Shown: positions 1 to 8,559 of the stretch, piece by piece
How positions within the stretch are numbered: position 1 is the first letter of the stretch
How the letters are laid out: each line of letters begins with the position of its first letter
Source of the DNA: Cyclobacteriaceae bacterium
Lineage (GTDB): Bacteria > Bacteroidota > Bacteroidia > Cytophagales > Cyclobacteriaceae
Assembly (NCBI GenBank): GCA_022842845.1
Contig: JALHOT010000020.1
Span: 1 to 55,397 of the forward strand
DNA: 55,397 bases
Direction: 5' to 3'
Made by a program: the position numbers and the translations under genes
Notes under the pieces: generated by a model
What the model was told of the DNA's origin: nothing
Database searches by the model: none
What the model saw: the letters and a program-made list of their open reading frames with translations, nothing else

Positions 1-91
1 AAACAATCTAATCAAGCAGCTCAATCAGCCAGGCTCCAAAGTGGTTGAGAAACAAGCGGAAACAAAAGAACCCAACGCCCCCACTGTATGA
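1..91 (+). CDS. nuoI: C-terminal end of probable NuoI (partial)
   Basis: An open frame enters from the left edge (first full codon at 2) and ends in a TGA at 89-91 that overlaps the ATG of nuoJ in an ATGA arrangement. The visible 29 residues are polar and charged with no recognisable motif. The name comes only from position: in bacterial complex I operons the gene before nuoJ is nuoI, the 2x[4Fe-4S] subunit, which often ends in a variable hydrophilic tail. The cluster-binding part lies outside the window. Confidence 0.55.
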   Translation, partial: NNLIKQLNQPGSKVVEKQAETKEPNAPTV

Positions 92-597
92 CCGGCCCCA
101 AAATTATATTCTACATTCTTGCCTTCTCTACGATACTCTTCTCCTTACTTTCGGTATTTGACAGAAGGATACTACGCGCAGCCATCTACTTGCTCTTTGT
201 ATTAGTGGCCATTGCCGGATTGTTCTACATGATGAACTTTCAGTTTCTCGCTGCCGTACAATTGATGTTATACGCAGGAGGAATTGTCGTGCTGATCATC
301 TTCTCCATTCTGTTAACCAGTCAGATCAACAGCAAATTGGATGCACCTAAACTCATGCAACTAGTGGCCGCCTCGCTCACAGCACTTTTCGGTATTGGTA
401 TTTCGCTATACACCATTTTGCCCTATGTGTTTACACCTTCCGAAGCACCTGCCCTGGAAGTGAACATGCGAAACATCGGACTTTCTTTGCTGAGCACAGG
501 TGATCAGGGATATGTATTACCCTTTGAGGTCATCAGCATCTTATTATTAGCAGCACTGGTGGGTATTATCTTCATCGCTAAACGATCACGCACATGA
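88..597 (+). CDS. nuoJ: NADH-quinone oxidoreductase subunit J
   Basis: A 169-residue membrane protein with about five hydrophobic helices, the usual length and layout of NuoJ (ND6-like). It sits in the membrane arm of complex I, where the third helix forms part of the proton path; the matching segment here is the glycine-rich stretch around residues 55-70 (LMLYAGGIVVLIIF). The ATG overlaps the stop of the preceding gene and its own stop overlaps the nuoK start (ATGA at 594-597), so translation is probably coupled. It ends with a short basic tail (KRSRT). Assignment rests on sequence character plus the invariant J-K-L-M-N order that follows. Confidence 0.92.
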   Translation: MTGPKIIFYILAFSTILFSLLSVFDRRILRAAIYLLFVLVAIAGLFYMMNFQFLAAVQLMLYAGGIVVLIIFSILLTSQINSKLDAPKLMQLVAASLTALFGIGISLYTILPYVFTPSEAPALEVNMRNIGLSLLSTGDQGYVLPFEVISILLLAALVGIIFIAKRSRT

Positions 598-917
598 ACT
601 TACAAGCGGAAATACCACTTCACTACATGATTGTGTTAAGCACCTTGCTTTTCTTCATTGGATTAGTGGGCGTACTCATACGCAGAAACCTGATTACCAT
701 GTTGATGGGCATTGAGCTGATGCTGAATGCGGTCAACATCAATTTTGTAGCCTTCAATCACTACTTGTATCCACACCGCCTCGAAGGTCACTTCTTTGCC
801 TTGATTGTAATGGCGATTGCAGCTGCCGAAGCTGCTATTGCCATCGCGCTGATTATAAACATCTACCGGAAATTTTCAACGGTAAATGTGGACGATGTAG
901 ACGAACTGAAATACTAA
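594..917 (+). CDS. nuoK: NADH-quinone oxidoreductase subunit K
   Basis: A 107-residue, three-helix membrane subunit (ND4L-like). It carries the two buried glutamates expected for proton translocation: E41 in the MGIELMLNAVNINF stretch and E79 in the alanine-rich third helix. Length is normal for the family (about 100 residues). It overlaps nuoJ by 4 bp and lies 4 bp before nuoL, within the complex I operon. Confidence 0.96.
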   Translation: MNLQAEIPLHYMIVLSTLLFFIGLVGVLIRRNLITMLMGIELMLNAVNINFVAFNHYLYPHRLEGHFFALIVMAIAAAEAAIAIALIINIYRKFSTVNVDDVDELKY

Positions 918-921
918 GACC

Positions 922-2832
922 ATGGACTATTCCTTTACACTCCTGATTGTACTTCTCCCGCTGGCTGGTTTTGCGCTACTGGGCTTGTTCCACGATCGAT
1001 TAAAACCCATGGTAGCAGGGACACTGGGCACCCTTAATTTATTAATCATCACACTCCTTTCCTACTATACAGCCTTCAGCTACTTCACGCAGGGAAATGG
1101 AGAAAGTGGGTATACAGCCATCAAAGCCTTTAATGTTCTTTGGTTAAGCTTCACTGACTCCTTGCAGATTCAACTGGGTATTCTCTTAGATCCTCTCTCT
1201 GTGATGATGTTGGTAGTGATTACCACGGTATCCTTAATGGTACATATCTACAGCCTTGGATACATGAAGGGCGAAAAGGGATTTCAGCGCTACTATGCAT
1301 TTCTCTCACTCTTCACGTTTTCCATGTTAGGACTGGTGGTAGCCACCAATATTTTTCAGATGTATATTTTCTGGGAGTTAGTGGGGGTATCTTCTTACCT
1401 GTTAATTGGTTTCTACTACGAACGTCCTTCAGCTGTGGCTGCCTCCAAAAAAGCTTTCATTGTTACCCGCTTTGCAGATCTCGGTTTCTTGCTGGGGATT
1501 CTGCTACTTTCCTTCTACACCCATACTTTTGATTTTACTACGCTTACCAGTATGGATGGCGTTGCCATCTCGAATCCTCCAACTGCGATTTTTCTAGGTA
1601 TGTCGGTAACGACCTGGGCCATGTTGCTCATCTTCATGGGGGGTGCAGGTAAATCAGCCATGTTCCCCTTACACATTTGGTTGCCCGATGCCATGGAAGG
1701 TCCTACCCCTGTCTCTGCCTTGATACATGCTGCGACCATGGTGGTAGCGGGTGTTTATTTAGTAGCCCGTCTCTTTCCTGTGTATGCACTCTCCTCACCC
1801 GATTCACTGGAGGTGATTGCCTATGTGGGAAGTTTCACTTCCCTTTTCGCAGCGATCATTGCGTGTACTCAACTCGATATTAAGCGGGTGTTGGCCTTCT
1901 CTACCCTTTCTCAAATTGGGTACATGATGGTAGCCCTGGGTGTTTCTGGTTATGGTGGCGAAGAGGGTTTAGGCTATATGGCTGCTCTCTTTCATCTCTT
2001 CACCCATGCTTTCTTCAAGGCCCTGCTCTTTCTTGGCGCTGGATCTGTGATCCATGCCGTGCATAGCAATTTAATGACAGACATGGGTGGCTTGCGCAAG
2101 TTCATGCCCATCACGCATATCACTTTCTTAATTGCTTGTTTGACGATTGCCGGCATTCCTCCTTTATCAGGATTCTTTAGCAAGGATGAAATTCTGGTAG
2201 CTGCTTTCGAACACAACAAAATCATTTTCGCTGTGCAGTGGCTGGTGGCAGGGATTACGGCCTTCTACATGTTCCGTTTGTATTTCAACATTTTCTGGAA
2301 TCGTACTCCACACTTCCACCACACGCCCCATGAATCTCCTGCTTTGATGACTTTTCCTTTACTCTTTCTGGCCATTGCTTCTGTGTTGGCAGGCTTCGTT
2401 CCTTTCCATGAGTTAGTAACCAGCGATGGTAAGGCTTTTCACACAGCCTTGCACTGGATGATTGCCATTCCTTCTGTATTGATAGCTTTTGTTGGAATAG
2501 GTGTGGCTGCACTGTTTTACCTGAAACCAAACATACTTCCAGAAAAGATGACGCATAGTATGAAGGGTATGTATTCGCTCGTCTATCATAAATTTTACAT
2601 CGATGAACTCTACCTATTCATCACCCATCAACTGATTTTCAATTTCATCTCCCGACCCGTAGCCTGGTTTGATAGACAGATCGTAGACGGAACCATGAAT
2701 TTCATTGGAGAGGCTACGGTATACGGATCGAACGTCATCAATAAAATGCAATCCGGACATATACAATGGTACATCTGGTTTTTTACATCCGGAGTGTTAT
2801 TGCTTGCTTTTCTACTCTTGTATTTAAACTAG
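922..2832 (+). CDS. nuoL: NADH-quinone oxidoreductase subunit L
   Basis: A 636-residue polytopic antiporter-like subunit (ND5-like), the most distal proton pump of complex I. Family motifs are clear: the FPLHIWLPDAMEGPTPVSA segment near residues 247-265, preceded by a GKSAM lysine, and the HLFTHAFFKALLFLGAG helix near 358-372. The C-terminal part holds the family's long lateral amphipathic helix region and a last transmembrane helix. Length is normal. It starts 4 bp after nuoK and 7 bp before nuoM. The strong motif match leaves little doubt; Mrp antiporter MrpA is related but would not sit between nuoK and nuoM. Confidence 0.97.
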   Translation: MDYSFTLLIVLLPLAGFALLGLFHDRLKPMVAGTLGTLNLLIITLLSYYTAFSYFTQGNGESGYTAIKAFNVLWLSFTDSLQIQLGILLDPLSVMMLVVITTVSLMVHIYSLGYMKGEKGFQRYYAFLSLFTFSMLGLVVATNIFQMYIFWELVGVSSYLLIGFYYERPSAVAASKKAFIVTRFADLGFLLGILLLSFYTHTFDFTTLTSMDGVAISNPPTAIFLGMSVTTWAMLLIFMGGAGKSAMFPLHIWLPDAMEGPTPVSALIHAATMVVAGVYLVARLFPVYALSSPDSLEVIAYVGSFTSLFAAIIACTQLDIKRVLAFSTLSQIGYMMVALGVSGYGGEEGLGYMAALFHLFTHAFFKALLFLGAGSVIHAVHSNLMTDMGGLRKFMPITHITFLIACLTIAGIPPLSGFFSKDEILVAAFEHNKIIFAVQWLVAGITAFYMFRLYFNIFWNRTPHFHHTPHESPALMTFPLLFLAIASVLAGFVPFHELVTSDGKAFHTALHWMIAIPSVLIAFVGIGVAALFYLKPNILPEKMTHSMKGMYSLVYHKFYIDELYLFITHQLIFNFISRPVAWFDRQIVDGTMNFIGEATVYGSNVINKMQSGHIQWYIWFFTSGVLLLAFLLLYLN

Positions 2833-2839
2833 TAAAGAC

Positions 2840-4333
2840 ATGAATCCTCTACTCCTGCTACTCTTCATACCCATCCTCACCATGGCGGGTATTGTGATCG
2901 TCACGGATCTAAAATGGGTGCGCGTTATATCAGCCATTGGCATGAGTGCCCAATTGCTCTTTTCATTTGTCTTATTGTATTGGTTTTATCAGCAGCGGGG
3001 AGCAGGCAACACCGATCCCATGCTCTTTGTCTCTAGTACGATGTGGTACGAGTCCTTCAACATACAATGGAAGTTTGGTATTGACGGCATCTCCATGGCC
3101 ATGATTCTCTTAACCTCCATTGTCACCTTTGCGGGAATTTTTGTAAGCTGGCAGGTGGAGAATTTACAGAAGGAATTTTTCATATCCCTCATTCTATTAG
3201 CCACTGGCGTGTATGGTTTCTTCATCTCCATCGACTTATTTACAATGTTCCTCTTCTATGAAGTGGCCGTAATACCCATGTATTTACTCATTGGTATCTG
3301 GGGTACTGGTCCTAAGGAATACTCTGCTATGAAGCTCACACTGATGTTGATGGGTGGTTCTGCACTCTTGCTCGTTGGGATGTTAGGCATCTATTTTAAC
3401 TCTGCTCCGGAAGGAGGCCAACTCACCTTCGATTTACTGGAGATTAAGCGTGTCGGCATTCCCTTATCAGCACAACTCTTTTTCTTTCCCTTTACCTTTA
3501 TTGGTTTCGGTGTATTGGGTGCTCTCTTCCCTTTCCATACCTGGTCACCCGATGGCCACGCTTCAGCACCGACAGCTGTCTCCATGCTACACGCAGGTGT
3601 GTTGATGAAGTTAGGTGGCTACGGTGCTTTTCGGGTAGCCATGTATTTAATGCCGGAAGCAGCTCACGAGCTGGCATGGATCTTTATCATCCTGACCAGC
3701 ATCAGCGTAGTATATGGGGCTTTTGGTGCCATCTGGCAAAAAGACTTAAAGTATATAAATGCCTACTCGTCTGTGAGTCACTGTGGCTTGGTGCTTTTTG
3801 CCTTATTGATGATGAATGAAACCGCTACCACCGGTGCCATTCTGCAAATGATCTCACACGGGTTAATGACAGCTCTGTTCTTCGCTTTGATTGGTATGAT
3901 TTACGGCCGCACTCACACACGCATGATCCATGAGATGGGTGGCTTGATGAAAGTGATTCCATTCTTATCCGTATTGTATGTAATTGCAGGCTTGGCTTCC
4001 CTCGGACTCCCTGGCCTCAGTGGCTTCGTGGCAGAGATGACCATCTTTGTAGGTGCTTTCCAGCACAGCGATACCTTCCACAGAATTGCCACGATTGTGG
4101 CGATCTCCTCCATTGTTATCACTGCTGTATACATTTTACGGGTGGTGGGAACGTTGTTACTCGGCCCTTTAAAAAACGATCATTACTTACACCTGCAGGA
4201 TGCTACCTGGTTTGAGAAAGTAGGTGGTGTAACGCTTGTGATCGCCATCGCTGCCATTGGTATGGCACCTCTCTGGCTTTCTAACCTGATTCGCGAACCT
4301 TTGACAGCTATTTTACAAACCCTTACGAACTAA
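2840..4333 (+). CDS. nuoM: NADH-quinone oxidoreductase subunit M
   Basis: A 497-residue antiporter-like membrane subunit (ND4-like) of complex I. Visible motifs are FYEVAVIPMYLLIG near residue 137, holding the essential helix-5 glutamate, and FPFHTWSPDGHASAPTAVS near 230-248 with the broken-helix proline. SVSHCGLV and SHGLMTALFF match conserved discontinuous-helix regions. Length is typical. It is spaced 7 bp from nuoL and 4 bp from nuoN. Confidence 0.97.
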   Translation: MNPLLLLLFIPILTMAGIVIVTDLKWVRVISAIGMSAQLLFSFVLLYWFYQQRGAGNTDPMLFVSSTMWYESFNIQWKFGIDGISMAMILLTSIVTFAGIFVSWQVENLQKEFFISLILLATGVYGFFISIDLFTMFLFYEVAVIPMYLLIGIWGTGPKEYSAMKLTLMLMGGSALLLVGMLGIYFNSAPEGGQLTFDLLEIKRVGIPLSAQLFFFPFTFIGFGVLGALFPFHTWSPDGHASAPTAVSMLHAGVLMKLGGYGAFRVAMYLMPEAAHELAWIFIILTSISVVYGAFGAIWQKDLKYINAYSSVSHCGLVLFALLMMNETATTGAILQMISHGLMTALFFALIGMIYGRTHTRMIHEMGGLMKVIPFLSVLYVIAGLASLGLPGLSGFVAEMTIFVGAFQHSDTFHRIATIVAISSIVITAVYILRVVGTLLLGPLKNDHYLHLQDATWFEKVGGVTLVIAIAAIGMAPLWLSNLIREPLTAILQTLTN

Positions 4334-4337
4334 TCTT

Positions 4338-5747
4338 ATGAACTGGGACACCCTTTACATACTCCGCCAGGAAATACTTCTTACCGTATTGATCCTTATT
4401 CAATTGATTGGTGATTTATCAGAAGATGAAAAAAGAAAAAGCATCATTCATGTTACCCTCTTTTCCTTTTTACTCTTTACCCTACTTGGCTTTCTTCCGG
4501 GCGAACCGGCCAGTCTTTTCGGAGGCATGTATGTAAGTGATGACTTGCGAACTTTGCTGAAAAACATATTAAGCATTTCTACCCTCATCATTCTTCTGCA
4601 ATCTTCTTCCTGGTTACAAAAACCCGATAACCAAACCAAAATTGGTGCTTTCTACCTATCGCTCTTCTCTACCTTGATGGGTATGTACTTCATGATTGCT
4701 GCTGGTAATTTTCTCATGCTGTACCTTGGATTGGAATTAGCCACACTACCCTTAACGCTATTAGCTGCTTTTGATAAACAACTCAGGCGCTCCGCAGAGG
4801 CCGGTGTTAAGCTACTCATGTCTTCAGCCGTTTCATCGGCTGTGCTGCTCTTCGGATTATCAATGATCTATGGTGTATACGGGACCTTCTATTTCACTGA
4901 ACTATCTGTACTCAGTGACAGCAGTTATCTTTCTGTCTTGGCCCTCATTTTCTTTATTGCAGGCTTAGCATTTAAATTATCCTTAGTACCATTTCACTTA
5001 TGGACAGCCGATGTGTATGAAGGCGCACCCTTATCGGTTACCTCCTACTTCTCGGTTGTGTCTAAGGGGGCCGCACTCTTTACCTTGATGCTTGTACTCT
5101 ACCGCGTCTTTGCCACTCAAAATGCTACCTGGTCATTGGCACTGAACATACTTGCCATCACTACGATGGTGGTTGGTAACCTATTTGCCTTGAGGCAAAA
5201 GAATATGAAACGTTTTCTTGCCTTCTCTTCCATTACACAAGCAGGTTTTATGATGCTTGGCTTTATGAATGGAGGCAGTCTGGGTATGACTACGCTTGTT
5301 TACTTTATGTTGATCTATGCAGTGTCTAACCTGGCTATCTTTGGTGTCTTAGCTATCGTGAGCAATACAACCAGTAAGGAAAATATGGATGACTTCAATG
5401 GCTTTTATAAAACCAATCCCGGTCTAAGCCTTATTATGCTTGTCTCCCTCTTCTCGCTGGCAGGTATACCTCCCGTGGCGGGCTTCTTTGGTAAATTCTT
5501 CCTCTTTACTGCGGCAGCTTCTTCAGGCCTATACATACTTGTGTTTATTGCTGTACTCAATGCAACACTATCCCTGTATTATTACTTGCTGGTGGTAAAG
5601 GCCATGTTTATCAATACCAACGATACGCCCATCCCAACCCTCCATACCACGCTCTATGAAAAGGCAGCCTTTGCACTTTGTTTAATGGGTGTGGCGGTGA
5701 TCGGCTTTATGAGCTCACTATACAACTACATCCAATCACTCATGTAG
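4338..5747 (+). CDS. nuoN: NADH-quinone oxidoreductase subunit N
   Basis: A 469-residue antiporter-like subunit (ND2-like), the last gene of the complex I operon. The helix-5 glutamate is in LYLGLELATLPL near residue 127-138, and the conserved lysine with FKLSLVPFHLWTADVYEGAP lies near 211-230. SLAGIPPVAGFFGKFFLF near 375 is the other family signature. It ends 51 bp before the convergent end of the nifJ operon; no strong hairpin terminator is visible in that gap. Confidence 0.97.
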   Translation: MNWDTLYILRQEILLTVLILIQLIGDLSEDEKRKSIIHVTLFSFLLFTLLGFLPGEPASLFGGMYVSDDLRTLLKNILSISTLIILLQSSSWLQKPDNQTKIGAFYLSLFSTLMGMYFMIAAGNFLMLYLGLELATLPLTLLAAFDKQLRRSAEAGVKLLMSSAVSSAVLLFGLSMIYGVYGTFYFTELSVLSDSSYLSVLALIFFIAGLAFKLSLVPFHLWTADVYEGAPLSVTSYFSVVSKGAALFTLMLVLYRVFATQNATWSLALNILAITTMVVGNLFALRQKNMKRFLAFSSITQAGFMMLGFMNGGSLGMTTLVYFMLIYAVSNLAIFGVLAIVSNTTSKENMDDFNGFYKTNPGLSLIMLVSLFSLAGIPPVAGFFGKFFLFTAAASSGLYILVFIAVLNATLSLYYYLLVVKAMFINTNDTPIPTLHTTLYEKAAFALCLMGVAVIGFMSSLYNYIQSLM

Positions 5748-5798
5748 CTACCTGGTAAGTATCAGAAAAAATGACTTATGAGAATGTGTATACAAAAA

Positions 5799-6941
5799 TT
5801 AGTGTACGGCAGGTTTTACTTTGATACGCTTGCGAACAGGATATTTTTCCAACATCAGCAAACTGGTGCGTAGTATTTCTCCCATGGTGTTACATTGTAG
5901 GAAGGCTTCGTCTTCATATAAGTCTGAAAGCTCTTGCCTTAATTGATGAATGTGTTCGGAAGTGGATAACTCTTCCTGAACCATGGCCTCCAATAACGTA
6001 TTGAGTTGAGTGCCGGCTGCCTTTACTCGGCTGGAAAGTCGGTTGCGCTCTTCTTTCTGATATTGAAGTTCCAATATGGGAGACATATTGCGCAAGCCCA
6101 AATTGATGATAGGATTATTCTCTTTAAAGAACTGTGGCATGTAGATGGTATGGCTTCCCTCGTAACATTCCTGGTCGAAGTCGATGGCGCGTAAGCGAAA
6201 ATGCATTTCATCAAAATCCGGAATAATTTCTACTACAAAGTTATCCCGCCTCATATCTCCCAGTAACTGAACGAGACTGCGCTCATTAAACTTGACAAAT
6301 TCTTTCGCAATGCGAAGCGGATTGTAGTTGGTCATGCCTGTACGCATGTCCATGAGGATCGGAACAAAACATTCCTTCGCATTAGAACAGGCATGCTCGG
6401 GATCACAATCGCATTTATGCAAGTACTTACTGATAAAGGTATCACCGGGTATGCCTTGGATGTGTTCTTCAATGAACGTATCGCCTTTGGTGAGGAAATT
6501 GATCTTGTTGGGGGACAAAAGGTGCTCGAGTTCCATGCCATACACACGCGAGGCATCGGCACGCTTTACATAGAAATAATCAAACAGGTCATTTAGCCTG
6601 TTGACAATGCGGATACGGAATGGATGGGTATTGGCGTAGAGACAATAATCCACTCGATCAATATAAAGATGTTCAATAATGTTCGTATCGCCTCCAACCT
6701 TTAGTTGTGCATAAACTTTACGAAGCGCCTCATGGATGAATTGTCGGTCAGACTCGGCATAGATGATGGTTTCCCACAAAGTATCGTTACCACGTTTATC
6801 ATATAAAGTCATGGAACTTGTATAGTGAGAAAGATCCTGATAGGTAATGGGCACATCCATTTCGCGGTGAGTCGCGATTAAGTAATTTCTCAATGCACGA
6901 CTCACCGGAAAGGTGGGTTTCTTAAAACGTATGTCACCCAT
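5799..6941 (-). CDS. Unrecognised protein with kinase-fold (APH/HipA-like) motifs and a four-cysteine insert
   Basis: A 380-residue soluble protein I cannot name. Read in order it resembles a kinase fold: a beta-strand lysine in FYVKRAD (K126), an acidic helix residue in GMELEHLL (E137), a hinge-like EEHIQGIPG (158-166), a catalytic-loop-like GDMRRDN (D229, N234; compare HGDxxxxN of aminoglycoside phosphotransferases) and a metal-loop-like IDFD (D254, D256). Between hinge and loop lie C177, C179, C185 and C191, spaced CxCx5Cx5C, a possible metal site. Residues 290-345 are charged and probably helical. It is the last gene of the nifJ operon, starting 11 bp after the flavodoxin stop, so a role tied to that redox system is likely. 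The kinase reading is inference from motifs; histidine is missing from the HGD position. Confidence 0.55.
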   Translation of the reverse strand: MGDIRFKKPTFPVSRALRNYLIATHREMDVPITYQDLSHYTSSMTLYDKRGNDTLWETIIYAESDRQFIHEALRKVYAQLKVGGDTNIIEHLYIDRVDYCLYANTHPFRIRIVNRLNDLFDYFYVKRADASRVYGMELEHLLSPNKINFLTKGDTFIEEHIQGIPGDTFISKYLHKCDCDPEHACSNAKECFVPILMDMRTGMTNYNPLRIAKEFVKFNERSLVQLLGDMRRDNFVVEIIPDFDEMHFRLRAIDFDQECYEGSHTIYMPQFFKENNPIINLGLRNMSPILELQYQKEERNRLSSRVKAAGTQLNTLLEAMVQEELSTSEHIHQLRQELSDLYEDEAFLQCNTMGEILRTSLLMLEKYPVRKRIKVKPAVH

Positions 6942-6952
6942 TACAGGATTGG

Positions 6953-7462
6953 TTAAGCAAACTCTGGTTTAATCATACCAACCCATTTTTCGATTCGGCC
7001 GGCTGTTAAATCTTTTTGATTCTCTTCATCAATGACCAATCCAAGGAATTTACCATCAACTACACTCTTTGATGCTTCGAAGTTATAGCCTTCTGTTGGC
7101 CACATCCCAACGACAACTGCCCCTTTGTCTTTGATTCTATCATGGATAATACCGGGCGCATCAATAAAGGTATCAGGATAACCATCTGCATCACCTAATC
7201 CAACATAAGCAATTTTCTTCCCATTAAAATCTACACTTTCCAATTCATCTACAAAAGACTCCCAGTCCTCCTGCAACTGCCCGATTTCCCAGGTAGGGCA
7301 TGCTAAAATCAGGTATTGATAGGGTTGCATATCATCGGCTGTTGCTGAGTTTACATTGTGCAAAGACACTATTGGTTCGCCACCCAATTGTGCCTGTATC
7401 GTAGTTACTACACGTTCGGTATTACCTTCCGTAGAGCCGTAAAAAATTCCAATCTTTGCCAT
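6953..7462 (-). CDS. fldA: Flavodoxin
   Basis: A 169-residue, long-chain flavodoxin, a soluble FMN electron carrier. The phosphate loop is GSTEGNTE at residues 9-16. The isoalloxazine-stacking residues are W58 in CPTWEIGQLQEDW and probably Y95 in GLGDADGYPDTF. The carboxyl half has the usual EGYNFEASKS loop of long-chain members. It lies 30 bp after the DHOD-like gene and 11 bp before the kinase-like gene, in the same operon as nifJ, so the natural reading is that it accepts electrons from the pyruvate oxidoreductase. No export signal is present. Confidence 0.95.
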   Translation of the reverse strand: MAKIGIFYGSTEGNTERVVTTIQAQLGGEPIVSLHNVNSATADDMQPYQYLILACPTWEIGQLQEDWESFVDELESVDFNGKKIAYVGLGDADGYPDTFIDAPGIIHDRIKDKGAVVVGMWPTEGYNFEASKSVVDGKFLGLVIDEENQKDLTAGRIEKWVGMIKPEFA

Positions 7463-7492
7463 AGTTATGTATTTAAATTATTTATTAAAGTC

Positions 7493-8548
7493 CTATTCCC
7501 AATGCTTTCCTAAATCGGTAAACTCACCACCTTCCCCATGTTTAGGATGATACTGCATGAAAATTTCTGATCTCATTAAGATATCAACGTACTGAGCACG
7601 TTTATAGGCATAAGGATCAATCATATCTTCTTTAGAAAGCTTACCCCTGAAGTTATCGAGTGATCGATAACTCTTCTTCTCCATCCATTTTTCTATTTCC
7701 TTAAGCATGGTTTCTATATAGGGTATTCCCCTTTTATAGATAGCACTCACCACTTGAACAGCATCTGCTCCGGCCAAAATCATCTTAATAATATCATGGC
7801 CATTCATAATGCCCGTATTGCTAATGATACTGGCATCAATTTGATTATAGAGTAAGCCTGCATAGCGAAGCGCCAGCCGATTATCGTTCTCTGAGCTAAA
7901 ATTATAAGGGTAAAAATGGAGCTCTTTATCAATGTCAATGTCTGGTTGAAAAAGCCTGTTAAAAAGGACAAAACCTTTAGCACCCGCTTTATCCATTTTA
8001 GAAATTACTGCTAGTGGATTTGTGTAGTAAGGACTCAATTTCACAACCACTGGAATACTAATGGCTTTACTAACTTCTTTCAATATATCTACTTGATCAG
8101 AAACCAGGCGCAAGGCATCAGTTTCAAAGCCTACCTCGCTTGTGTAAAAATTCAATTCAAGCGCATCTATCCCAGTATCGGCCATTTTTTTTGCATACTC
8201 GACCCATGTATCATGGTAAACGCAATTGAGACTACCAATTAAGGGAATGCTAATCGCATTACGTGCCTGTCGCAGTCGCAGCAAGTGTTCAGCGGGGCCA
8301 CCATGTTTAAGCTTTGGAAAAAAACTATCATGCTCCGCATCCCAATTGCTGAAATCTTCGTGCGATTGCTCCATGTTAAGTGATTCAAGTTGAATCTGCT
8401 CTTCAAACAAGGACTTATAGACGATGGCAGCAGCCCCCGCCTTTTCAAGTTTAATGAGATTATCAATGTCTGTTACAATGTTGCTGGCACCAATCACTAT
8501 TGGATTCCTGAGCGTAAGGCCGCAATATCTTGTTGTTAAGTCTACCAT
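7493..8548 (-). CDS. Dihydroorotate-dehydrogenase-like flavoprotein
   Basis: A 351-residue TIM-barrel flavoprotein of the DHOD superfamily. The start LTTRYCGLTLRNPIVIGAS, an active-site-type lysine in VYKSLFEE, VVKLSPYYTN, and the C-terminal FMN-phosphate region NTGIMNGHDIIKMILAGADAVQVV all fit. However, where true DHODs have the catalytic loop N-x-(S/C)CPN, this protein reads ELNFYTSEVGF, so the catalytic Cys/Ser base is missing. It is therefore unlikely to be PyrD. It sits 11 bp after nifJ and 30 bp before flavodoxin, so a redox role with the pyruvate oxidoreductase is the better inference. It lacks the C-terminal ferredoxin domain seen in PreA-type enzymes. Confidence 0.88.
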   Translation of the reverse strand: MVDLTTRYCGLTLRNPIVIGASNIVTDIDNLIKLEKAGAAAIVYKSLFEEQIQLESLNMEQSHEDFSNWDAEHDSFFPKLKHGGPAEHLLRLRQARNAISIPLIGSLNCVYHDTWVEYAKKMADTGIDALELNFYTSEVGFETDALRLVSDQVDILKEVSKAISIPVVVKLSPYYTNPLAVISKMDKAGAKGFVLFNRLFQPDIDIDKELHFYPYNFSSENDNRLALRYAGLLYNQIDASIISNTGIMNGHDIIKMILAGADAVQVVSAIYKRGIPYIETMLKEIEKWMEKKSYRSLDNFRGKLSKEDMIDPYAYKRAQYVDILMRSEIFMQYHPKHGEGGEFTDLGKHWE

Positions 8549-8559
8549 AGTTTTACTGA

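Noticed and set aside
5748-5798. Terminator between nuoN and the nifJ operon
   Set aside because: No stem longer than a few base pairs is visible in the 51-bp gap.
7493-8548. Calling this gene pyrD (dihydroorotate dehydrogenase)
   Set aside because: The catalytic Cys/Ser loop is missing and the gene is embedded in a nifJ-flavodoxin operon.
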